5,858 nt of DNA, from NCBI GenBank assembly GCA_934247855.1, contig CAKQKA010000088.1, positions 1-5,858 on the forward strand. Reading direction: 5' to 3'. Origin of the DNA: an uncultured Clostridia bacterium. GTDB lineage: Bacteria; Bacillota; Clostridia; Christensenellales; Borkfalkiaceae. The notes under the pieces were generated by a model. The model did no database searches. It saw only the letters and a program-made list of their open reading frames with translations, and had not been told where the DNA came from. Of the stretch, positions 1 through 5,797 are shown piece after piece; position 1 is the first letter of the stretch, and every line of letters begins with the position of its first letter. The position numbers and the translations under genes are program-made.

Positions 1-8
1 ATATCGAA

Positions 9-1913
9 TTATTCGAGTTCAAACGCGCCTGTATAAAGCTGATAATACTTACCATGCTGAGCGATAAGGTCTTTATGCGAGCCGCGCTCTATAATTCTGC
101 CGTGTTCGAGCACCATGATCACATCGGAATTCTGTACGGTAGAAAGCCTGTGTGCGATAACGAAAACCGTTCTGCCCTCCATAAGTCTGTCCGTGCCCTG
201 CTGAACGAGAAGTTCGGTCCGGGTATCGATAGACGAGGTTGCTTCGTCCATTATCATAACGGGTGCATCGGCAACGGCGGCACGTGCTATCGAAAGCAGC
301 TGCCTTTGACCTTGCGAAAGGTTTGAACCGTCCGAGGTAAGCATCGTATTGTAGCCGTCGGGCAGTCTGGTAATAAAGTCGTGTGCGTTGGCAAGTTTTG
401 CGGCGGCGATACATTCGTCGTCGGTCGCGTCAAGTCTTCCGTAACGAATGTTATCCATTACCGTACCCGTAAACAGATTGGTATCCTGCAAGACGATACC
501 GAGCGAGCGGCGCAGGTCGGCTTTTTTGATCTTGTTGATATTGATGCCGTCGTAACGGATTTTTCCGTCGGCAATATCGTAAAATCTGTTGATAAGATTG
601 GTGATGGTCGTTTTTCCGGCACCCGTCGCGCCGACGAATGCCACCTTCTGACCGGGGCGCGCGTACAGGGACACGTTATGCAAAACTATCTTTTCGGGAA
701 CGTAACCGAAATCCACGTCGTCGAAAACTATATCGCCTTTAAGCGGAGTGTACGTTACCGTCCCGTCGGCTTTGTGCGGATGCTTCCACGCCCACAGCTC
801 GGTACGTTTTTCGCTCTCTTTGATATTGCCGTTTTCGTCGTATTCGGCATTGACCAAAGTAACGTAACCGTCGTCGGCTTCGGGCTTTTCGTCGATAATC
901 GCAAAAATACGCTCCGCACCCGCAAGCCCCATAAATACGGCGTTCATCTGCTGCGTTACGTTGGAAACGCTTTGCGTAAAGTTCCTGCTCATAGGCAAGA
1001 ACGCGACTATTACGGCAAGATTGAGCGTCGTACCCGTGATAGAAAACGACTTCATCCATGCGGGCAAGTTTGCAACGGCAAGCACCGTACCTACAAGCGC
1101 AAGCACGATATAGAGCAAGTGCCCGAGATTGTTCATCATAGGACCTAATATGTTAGCGTAAGTGTTGGCTTTTGTTGCGTCGTCCACGAGTTCGCCGTTG
1201 ATCTTATCAAACGCCTTTTCGGATTCTTCTTCGTGCGTAAAGACCTTGATGACCTTTTGCCCGTTCATGCTCTCTTCGACGTAGCCTTCGCATTTACCCA
1301 GCGTTTGCTGTTGTTTTACGAAATATTTTGCCGAGTTACCGCCGATTTTCTTGACGATAACCATCATAAACACCACGAACAAAGCGACCACAAGCGTGAG
1401 CCATATGCTGTACGACAGCATAGTACCCACAAGCACTATAAGCGTTATGGTCGTTTGTGCGATGGAAATCATACTTTCGGAAACCAACTGACGGAGCGCG
1501 TCTACGTCGTTGGTATACAAACTCATAATGTCGCCGTGCGTGTGCGTATCGAAATAGCCGATGGGCAGGTTTTGCATGCGGTTGAACATTGCGTTACGCG
1601 TATCGCGCAGAAAGCCTTGAGTAACCTTCGCCATTACAAGCGAGCGGAAGAACGCCGCAAGCGTCGCGCATGAAACGGTCGCTATCATTATGAAAAGTAT
1701 GCGCCTGAACGACGCGTAATCCTGTTCGGTTATCGACGATATTATGTTTTTTAAGAAGATGCCGGCGGCGGACGAACCTACCGCGGAAATAAGCACGCAA
1801 ACGGCGACTATGACGAGTTGCCATGTGTAGTTTTTGAACAACTGTTTCATAAGTCTCGGAAGCGTCGCTTTGGAAACTTTAGGTCTCGGACCTTTAAAAC
1901 CACCTCTCGGCAT
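9..1913 (-). CDS. Heterodimeric ABC exporter, catalytic (consensus-site) subunit: fused membrane and ATPase domains
   Basis: This is a 634-residue type IV (ABCB-like) half-transporter of the inner membrane that would export an unknown substrate using ATP. Six hydrophobic segments lie at roughly residues 31-53, 72-95, 151-168, 170-189, 262-283 and 297-315. The conserved intracellular-loop stretch EESMNGQKVIKVF is near 213-225. The ATPase domain (about 393-634) has Walker A GATGAGKT at 428-435, Q-loop Gln476, signature LSQGQ at 532-536 in place of LSGGQ, Walker B MIMDEA with catalytic Glu557, and switch His588. The active-site residues are therefore intact but the signature is degenerate, the mirror image of its partner upstream. 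A linker of about 50 residues (342-392, with WAWKHPH at 374-380) separates the two domains. The ATG overlaps the upstream stop codon by one base and has a very strong Shine-Dalgarno. The stop codon lies 8 bases from the window edge, so nothing downstream is visible. Family and subunit role are secure; the substrate is unknown. Confidence 0.95.
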   Translation of the reverse strand: MPRGGFKGPRPKVSKATLPRLMKQLFKNYTWQLVIVAVCVLISAVGSSAAGIFLKNIISSITEQDYASFRRILFIMIATVSCATLAAFFRSLVMAKVTQGFLRDTRNAMFNRMQNLPIGYFDTHTHGDIMSLYTNDVDALRQLVSESMISIAQTTITLIVLVGTMLSYSIWLTLVVALFVVFMMVIVKKIGGNSAKYFVKQQQTLGKCEGYVEESMNGQKVIKVFTHEEESEKAFDKINGELVDDATKANTYANILGPMMNNLGHLLYIVLALVGTVLAVANLPAWMKSFSITGTTLNLAVIVAFLPMSRNFTQSVSNVTQQMNAVFMGLAGAERIFAIIDEKPEADDGYVTLVNAEYDENGNIKESEKRTELWAWKHPHKADGTVTYTPLKGDIVFDDVDFGYVPEKIVLHNVSLYARPGQKVAFVGATGAGKTTITNLINRFYDIADGKIRYDGININKIKKADLRRSLGIVLQDTNLFTGTVMDNIRYGRLDATDDECIAAAKLANAHDFITRLPDGYNTMLTSDGSNLSQGQRQLLSIARAAVADAPVMIMDEATSSIDTRTELLVQQGTDRLMEGRTVFVIAHRLSTVQNSDVIMVLEHGRIIERGSHKDLIAQHGKYYQLYTGAFELE

Positions 1914-3880
1914 TACTCTTCACCTCCTTCGTGCGCCCTGTTCTGCGTCCGGTAAACCTCGCGGTAAATCTCGTTGGCAGCCAGCAATTCCTCGTGCGTA
2001 CCCATGCCGTTTATCCTTCCGCCGTCCATAACGATAATCTTGTCCGCGTCCTGCACGGAAGCCACGCGCTGCGCGATGATTATCTTGGTAGTATCGGGAA
2101 TTTCTTCGGCGAACGCCTTTCTTATAAGCGCGTCGGTGTGCGTATCTACAGCCGACGTGGAATCGTCAAGTATCAGAATCGCGGGTTTTTTAAGCAGTGC
2201 GCGCGCAATGCACAAACGCTGCTTCTGTCCGCCCGAGACGTTGGTTCCGCCTTGCTCTATCCTGCTGTTGTAGCCGTCGGGGAAGGAACGAATAAACTCG
2301 TCAGCCTGAGCGAGTTTGCAAACTCTCTCCACCTCTTCGTCGGACGCATTTTTATCGCCCCAACGAATGTTTTCGGCTATCGTGCCCGAAAAAAGCAAGT
2401 TCTTTTGCAATACCACCGCAACGTTATCGCGGAGGGTTTTAAGGTCGTAATCTTTTACGTTTACTCCGCCCACTTTAACTTCGCCGCAAGTCGCGTCGTA
2501 AAGCCTCGGAATAAGGTTTATAAGCGAGGTCTTGGACGAACCGGTGCCGCCGATAACGCCTATCGTTTCGCCGGGGGCGATATGCAGGTCGATATCGGAA
2601 AGCGCGTATTCTTCAGCCTTTTTACTGTATTTAAAACTTACGTTGTCGAAATCTATAGAACCGTCTTTAACGGTCATAATCGGATTTTCGGGGTTGACGA
2701 TATCGCTCTTTTCATCGAGCACTTCGCAAATTCTCTTTGCTGAAGCAAACGCGAAAGTGATCATTACGAACACCATAGAAAGCATCATAAAGCTCATCAG
2801 CGCGGACATCGAGTAGGAAACAAGCATTTGCAGCTTGCTGACTATTTCCGAATTGCCGTGGATTATGCCGAACCTGCCGCAAATAACGAATATGGCTATT
2901 TGCGTCGCGTACATTGCCGACATCATAAGCGGGTTATTGAAAGCAAGAATTTTTTCGGCTTTGGTAAAATCTTTTCTTACCTGTTCGGACGCTTTGCCGA
3001 ATTTTTGCTTTTCAAAATCCTCTCTTACATAAGCCTTGACGACTCGCATGCCCTTAATGTTTTCCTGAACCGATTCGTTCAATGCGTCGTAACGCTTGAA
3101 TATCCTGTTGAACATGGGCATCGCGATTGCCATAAGCACGCCGAGCCCTACGAGCAGCACGGGCACGACGATCAGGTACACCGTCGTCATCGAATCGAGT
3201 TGCGCCTTTCCTATCGTCGCGAATGCGCTGAGCGAAAAGGTAAACGAACAAATCATCATCAGCGGTGCGCGCACGCCCATTCTTATTATCGTCATGAACG
3301 CGTTCTGCACGTTGGTTACGTCGGTCGTAAGCCTTGTTACCAGACTCGAAGTCGAAAATTTGTCGATATTCGAGAACGAATAGTTTTGCACACTGTAATA
3401 CAGATCATGACGAAGATTGCCGGCAAAACCCGCCGAGGCCTTGGCGCAGAATATTCCCGAAAGCGTACCGAACGCAAACGACATAACGCCGCAAAGCACC
3501 AACACAAGACCGCACAGCGCAAGATAACCGAAATCGGGCGCAGCAGTGGAAAGTTCGACTATTTTTTTATTGAACATAACGAGCGACCACGTTTCCGCCG
3601 TCGGCGAGCTTAGTTCGGTAAGATATTCGAGTACCGTTTTCGACATAAGCAGCGGTACTACAAGCTCGAATATGACCTCGCCCACCATTAATATGGGCGT
3701 GAGAACTGTCGCCTTTTTATACTGCCTTATGCACGAAGCGAGTTTACCGATCATCGTCTTTTTCAAAAATTGCGACAGAATAATCAACGCCGCCACCACA
3801 AGAACGATGATCAGCGCGATTATGCCCAACGTTTCTAAAATATCGCCGGCGGCCGCCAGATTGTAAAATACTCCTGACAT
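1913..3880 (-). CDS. Heterodimeric ABC exporter, degenerate-site subunit: fused membrane and ATPase domains
   Basis: This 655-residue half-transporter is the partner of the next gene. The ATPase domain (about 407-655) has Walker A GGTGSSKT at 444-451 and Q-loop Gln492. The signature VSGGQ at 548-552 is intact. Walker B ILILDD carries Asp573 where the catalytic Glu should be, and the switch position is Gln604 (IAQR) instead of His. These are the changes seen in the non-catalytic site of heterodimeric exporters such as TM287/288; its good signature would complete the partner's active site. Six core membrane segments lie near 57-80, 117-142, 199-221, 232-253, 317-336 and 352-378, and an extra hydrophobic segment lies near 17-37. 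I chose the ATG at 3880 because AAGGAA sits 9 nt upstream. An upstream in-frame TTG at 3940 has no such site, and Met43 (3754) has no clear one. The gene is 77 nt downstream of the MarR gene with no terminator visible between, so it is probably in the same operon. Confidence 0.94.
   Translation of the reverse strand: MSGVFYNLAAAGDILETLGIIALIIVLVVAALIILSQFLKKTMIGKLASCIRQYKKATVLTPILMVGEVIFELVVPLLMSKTVLEYLTELSSPTAETWSLVMFNKKIVELSTAAPDFGYLALCGLVLVLCGVMSFAFGTLSGIFCAKASAGFAGNLRHDLYYSVQNYSFSNIDKFSTSSLVTRLTTDVTNVQNAFMTIIRMGVRAPLMMICSFTFSLSAFATIGKAQLDSMTTVYLIVVPVLLVGLGVLMAIAMPMFNRIFKRYDALNESVQENIKGMRVVKAYVREDFEKQKFGKASEQVRKDFTKAEKILAFNNPLMMSAMYATQIAIFVICGRFGIIHGNSEIVSKLQMLVSYSMSALMSFMMLSMVFVMITFAFASAKRICEVLDEKSDIVNPENPIMTVKDGSIDFDNVSFKYSKKAEEYALSDIDLHIAPGETIGVIGGTGSSKTSLINLIPRLYDATCGEVKVGGVNVKDYDLKTLRDNVAVVLQKNLLFSGTIAENIRWGDKNASDEEVERVCKLAQADEFIRSFPDGYNSRIEQGGTNVSGGQKQRLCIARALLKKPAILILDDSTSAVDTHTDALIRKAFAEEIPDTTKIIIAQRVASVQDADKIIVMDGGRINGMGTHEELLAANEIYREVYRTQNRAHEGGEE
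1921..1929 (-). promoter_or_regulatory. Strong Shine-Dalgarno for the second ABC gene
   Basis: Read on the minus strand this is AAGGAGGTG, close to a full anti-16S complement, ending 7 nt before the ATG at 1913. It lies inside the last codons (…EGGEE) of the upstream ABC gene. Together with the TAATG stop/start overlap, this supports translational coupling and matched output of the two half-transporters. Confidence 0.85.
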
Positions 3881-3889
3881 AATGTATTT

Positions 3890-3895
3890 TTCCTT
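3890..3895 (-). promoter_or_regulatory. Shine-Dalgarno that fixes the start of the first ABC gene
   Basis: AAGGAA on the minus strand lies 9 nt before the ATG at 3880. It favours this ATG over the TTG 60 nt upstream, which would add 20 residues of non-membrane, non-conserved sequence. Confidence 0.65.
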
Positions 3896-3957
3896 GTAAA
3901 AGTTTTTCGTATTGAATGTTATGTTGCGCAAACAGTGCAAAAGTGCCGATAATCGAC

Positions 3958-4422
3958 CTATAGCCCTTTATTTGCGTTTTCTAAATTAGCCGAAACATGT
4001 TCCAGCATACCCATAAGCAGCGTAAGTTCTTCCGCAGTGAAACCGTTCGACAGAATACCGTCCAAAGCTTGTTCTTCCTTTTGAAATAAAGAAATGAACT
4101 CCTGCGATTTATCCGTCAGTACGATTTTTTTCAGCCGCGCGTCGTAAGATACGGGTATGCGCTCGATAAGATTGTTCTTTTCCATCAGCGCAAGAATAGA
4201 TGATGCCGTGCTGCGCCGCATAGAAAATTTCTTTTCTATATCGCGCTGAAAAACGTCCTCTTCTTCGCGTGATTTAAGATACCCCACAATGCAGCCATGC
4301 ATCCCGGTTACGTTATCGAGTTGCGCTTTTACCTTGCTTTTGTCCATATACCGCCTTACGCCTATGTGAATTTTGCGCAGCAACATATTAAGCGTTTGTT
4401 CGACGCCTTCATCCTTACCCAT
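3958..4422 (-). CDS. MarR-family transcriptional regulator, probable repressor of the ABC exporter operon
   Basis: This 154-residue protein has the size and layout of MarR-family winged helix-turn-helix dimers. Helices at the two ends (about 7-30 and 106-150) would form the dimer interface. The DNA-binding core is about 57-105, with a Ser/Arg-rich recognition helix (MRRSTASSILALME, 68-81) followed by the wing (VSYDARLKKIVLTD). The wing keeps the family's Asp-x-Arg pair at D94/R96. MarR proteins usually repress their own operon and release DNA on binding a small ligand. Here the gene is first in line before two ABC exporter genes and has its own promoter with nearby inverted repeats, which fits autoregulation and efflux control. 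A GTG at 4434 would give 158 residues, but the Shine-Dalgarno AGGTGG overlaps that GTG and sits 8 nt before the ATG at 4422, so the ATG is preferred. The ligand is unknown. Confidence 0.92.
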   Translation of the reverse strand: MGKDEGVEQTLNMLLRKIHIGVRRYMDKSKVKAQLDNVTGMHGCIVGYLKSREEEDVFQRDIEKKFSMRRSTASSILALMEKNNLIERIPVSYDARLKKIVLTDKSQEFISLFQKEEQALDGILSNGFTAEELTLLMGMLEHVSANLENANKGL

Positions 4423-4425
4423 GTT

Positions 4426-4439
4426 GTTAGCCACCTAAC
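4426..4439. promoter_or_regulatory. Inverted repeat over the marR ribosome-binding site, candidate operator
   Basis: Perfect 5-bp arms (GTTAG and CTAAC) are separated by 4 bp, a few bases downstream of the predicted transcription start. It overlaps the Shine-Dalgarno. As DNA it is well placed for autorepression by the MarR protein; as RNA it could form a small hairpin over the ribosome site. The arms are short, so chance occurrence is possible. Confidence 0.4.
4431..4436 (-). promoter_or_regulatory. Shine-Dalgarno that decides the marR-type gene start
   Basis: AGGTGG on the minus strand lies 8 nt before the ATG at 4422. Its own GTG is the longer in-frame start at 4434, so the ribosome site and that alternative start are mutually exclusive. 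The ATG is therefore the likely start. Confidence 0.75.
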
Positions 4440-4450
4440 ATTTTTCGGTA

Positions 4451-4479
4451 ATTATACAATAACATTTTAACTATGTCAA
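4451..4479 (-). promoter_or_regulatory. Consensus sigma-70/sigma-A promoter for the marR-ABC-ABC operon
   Basis: On the minus strand TTGACA (4474-4479) and TATAAT (4451-4456) match both hexamer consensuses exactly and are separated by the optimal 17 bp. Transcription should start near 4444-4449, giving a leader of roughly 22-28 nt before the ATG at 4422. The -35 box lies over the last codons and stop of the upstream cotransporter gene. The spacer contains ACAT-7-ATGT, and TTAT-TGT-ATAA overlaps the -10 box; either could be part of a repressor site. A promoter this strong would normally need a repressor, in keeping with the MarR gene it drives. Confidence 0.88.
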
Positions 4480-5544
4480 ACGTTTTTGCCGTATAATAAA
4501 ATGTTTTCGGCGCTTATTTTTTTGCCTGTTTTTAAGACCGTCCGCTTGCATGTTCATCGTAATTTTTTCAGTATTTCGCACGGCATTTTTTGCAGGTTGG
4601 AAATCGAAAAATTTTTCCACAAGTCGGCAAAACGGCTTTAATAAAGGAAGCAGCAAAAAGCACACGACAAGGTTAAAAAACGTATGAAAATTGGCTATAT
4701 TTCTGCCCACGTCCGCAGTATTTAAAAACGGCAATATATCGCAAATACCGAAATACAGCGGGAAAAAGAACAATATAGTTCCCGCAACGTTAAACGCAAG
4801 ATTAAAGCAGGCAGCTTTGCGCGCTTCGTCACTCATGTTTGCGGAAGCCCATATTACGGGAAGGCAGGTACCGATATTTGCGCCGAGTATCATAAACGCA
4901 GCCGAACGGAACGGTATAAGCCCGATGGTCGAAAGCACGATTATAATGCCGCTTACCACCGAACTGCTTTGCAAAACCGCCGTTACCATAATGCCGTTAA
5001 GCAATAATATTATGGGGCTATCCACCAAAAAAAGATTGGTAAACCACAGATATTTTTTAAAATTCGCAGCCGATTCGGTCATCAGCCCTAACCCGATGAA
5101 CAAAAAACCGAACCCCACAGCCGCGCCGCCCACCGCCTTTACCTTGGAATTTTTAAAAAGCGACAACAGCATACCGATAAAAGCAACTCCGCCGCCGACC
5201 GCCGCAGGCGCAAAATCGAATACATTTGAAAGCGACACAATCTGCGCCGTTACGGTCGTTCCGATATTCGTGCCCATTATCACCGCCGCGCAGGCAACGA
5301 AATCTATCACGCCCTTTTCCACAAAAGTAATGGCGATAACGTTCGTAGCCACACTGCTTTGTAAAACCGACGTGATAAACATACCCGCAAGCGCGCCGCC
5401 AACGCGGTTTTTCGTGGCATGCCGCACGATTTTATCTGTTTTACCGCCGCACAGCCCGCCGATTTCGCCGCTGAGCTTCGTCAGCCCGAACAAAAACAGC
5501 GTAACCGAGCCGAGCAAAAGCAAAATATCCGAAAAAACAACCAT
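4471..5544 (-). CDS. Na/phosphate-cotransporter-family (PNaS) membrane protein, short form without PhoU-like domain
   Basis: This 357-residue, strongly hydrophobic protein carries the duplicated core of the NptA/SLC34-type family. The first repeat has QSSVAT at 62-67 and GTNIGTT at 91-97. The second has QSSSVV at 192-197 and GANIGTC at 221-227. The family-type NFHTFFN motif lies at 285-291. These repeats build the sodium/phosphate path in known members, so Na-coupled phosphate (or related anion) transport at the inner membrane is likely. Many bacterial homologues continue for about 200 residues with a PhoU-like helical domain. Here the core ends in a Lys/Arg-rich tail (about 315-357) and stops. 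I chose the ATG at 5544, preceded by a weak GAGAG site 8 nt upstream; a GTG at 5559 would add five residues. No terminator separates it from the next gene, whose promoter overlaps its stop codon. Confidence 0.88.
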   Translation of the reverse strand: MVVFSDILLLLGSVTLFLFGLTKLSGEIGGLCGGKTDKIVRHATKNRVGGALAGMFITSVLQSSVATNVIAITFVEKGVIDFVACAAVIMGTNIGTTVTAQIVSLSNVFDFAPAAVGGGVAFIGMLLSLFKNSKVKAVGGAAVGFGFLFIGLGLMTESAANFKKYLWFTNLFLVDSPIILLLNGIMVTAVLQSSSVVSGIIIVLSTIGLIPFRSAAFMILGANIGTCLPVIWASANMSDEARKAACFNLAFNVAGTILFFFPLYFGICDILPFLNTADVGRNIANFHTFFNLVVCFLLLPLLKPFCRLVEKFFDFQPAKNAVRNTEKITMNMQADGLKNRQKNKRRKHFIIRQKRLT

Positions 5545-5564
5545 ATTCAAAACTCTCACGACTT

Positions 5565-5592
5565 ATTATATTATCGCGCATTTTGCATTATA
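5565..5592 (-). promoter_or_regulatory. Two TATAAT boxes upstream of the cotransporter gene, weak promoter candidate
   Basis: On the minus strand TATAAT occurs at 5587-5592 and again at 5565-5570, 42 and 20 nt from the ATG at 5544. Neither has a recognisable -35 box at 16-18 bp, nor an extended TGn. The upstream box is better placed for a leader. The region is AT-rich, so one or both may be chance matches. The spacer 5560-5663 holds nothing else I can support. Confidence 0.3.
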
Positions 5593-5663
5593 CGATTTTC
5601 TTCTTTCGCTTCTTTGCTTTTCAGAAAAAAAGATTTTTACGGTTACCGAACAAAAAAAGATAG

Positions 5664-5694
5664 TCAAGTACCACCGGCTAAGCCGGTGGCTTGA
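5664..5694. repeat. IS200-like right-end hairpin with matching guide and cleavage-like pentamers
   Basis: An 8-bp perfect stem (CCACCGGC/GCCGGTGG, 5671-5678 with 5682-5689) closes a 3-nt loop. It is flanked by TCAAG (5664-5668) and CTTGA (5690-5694), which are complementary; a 2-nt TA bulge lies on one side. Read on the transposase strand the order is TCAAG, hairpin, TA, CTTGA. This resembles the guide sequence, hairpin and cleavage site of IS200/IS605 right ends, where TnpA finds its cut site by base pairing with the guide. Confidence 0.65.
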
Positions 5695-5696
5695 TT

Positions 5697-5713
5697 ATGC
5701 GCTTCAAGCGCAT
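5697..5713. repeat. Second hairpin in the IS right end
   Basis: Perfect 7-bp arms ATGCGCT and AGCGCAT enclose a 3-nt loop, 2 nt from the terminal hairpin. The top of the stem and loop contain CTTGA again when read on the transposase strand. No T-run follows on either strand, so it is not a terminator. Confidence 0.6.
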
Positions 5714-5771
5714 GGTGCCGGCGGTGCTGCTCGCACTTTGAACGACTGACACTTGCACCGTCTTCACTGCT

Positions 5772-5797
5772 ACCACCCATCGGGTGGTTTTCTTTTT
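5772..5797 (+). terminator. Intrinsic terminator reading rightward into tnpA
   Basis: A 7-bp stem ACCACCC/GGGTGGT with loop ATC (5779-5781) is followed by TTTCTTTTT. It is a good rho-independent terminator for plus-strand transcripts only, since the minus strand lacks a T-run. Its T-run overlaps the tnpA stop codon. It would stop transcription entering the element from the right-end side, or end a short plus-strand RNA made from the hairpin region. Confidence 0.75.

Noticed and set aside
381..1148. A 255-codon plus-strand open frame opposite the second ABC gene
   Set aside because: It lies entirely antisense to conserved ABC coding sequence, has no recognisable domain and no supported start site.
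2828..3613. Plus-strand open frames opposite the first ABC gene
   Set aside because: The translations are rich in Arg/His/Tyr, typical of reverse-frame artefacts, and the minus strand encodes the membrane domain.
3881..3940. A 20-residue N-terminal extension of the first ABC gene from a TTG codon
   Set aside because: There is no ribosome site before the TTG, whereas AAGGAA sits at proper spacing before the ATG at 3880.
3881..3957. A terminator or separate promoter between the MarR gene and the first ABC gene
   Set aside because: I could find no stable stem followed by a T-run and no acceptable -35/-10 pair on the minus strand, so the operon reading stands.
5620..5660. A minus-strand terminator after tnpA, using the IS hairpin or the CGGT/ACCG dyad with nearby T-runs
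   Set aside because: The IS hairpin is about 15 nt from the T-run, and the CGGT/ACCG stem has only four pairs with a 1-nt gap, so neither makes a credible intrinsic terminator.
5614..5664. A plus-strand promoter that would drive the hairpin RNA (TTTACG at 5635 with GATAGT at 5659)
   Set aside because: The hexamers match consensus at only about four of six positions each, in an A/T-rich region where such matches are common.
4691..5749. A 352-codon plus-strand open frame opposite the cotransporter gene, running into the IS end
   Set aside because: It is the antisense shadow of a clearly recognisable membrane protein. Its translation is proline/threonine-rich without family features and its end runs through the IS hairpins.
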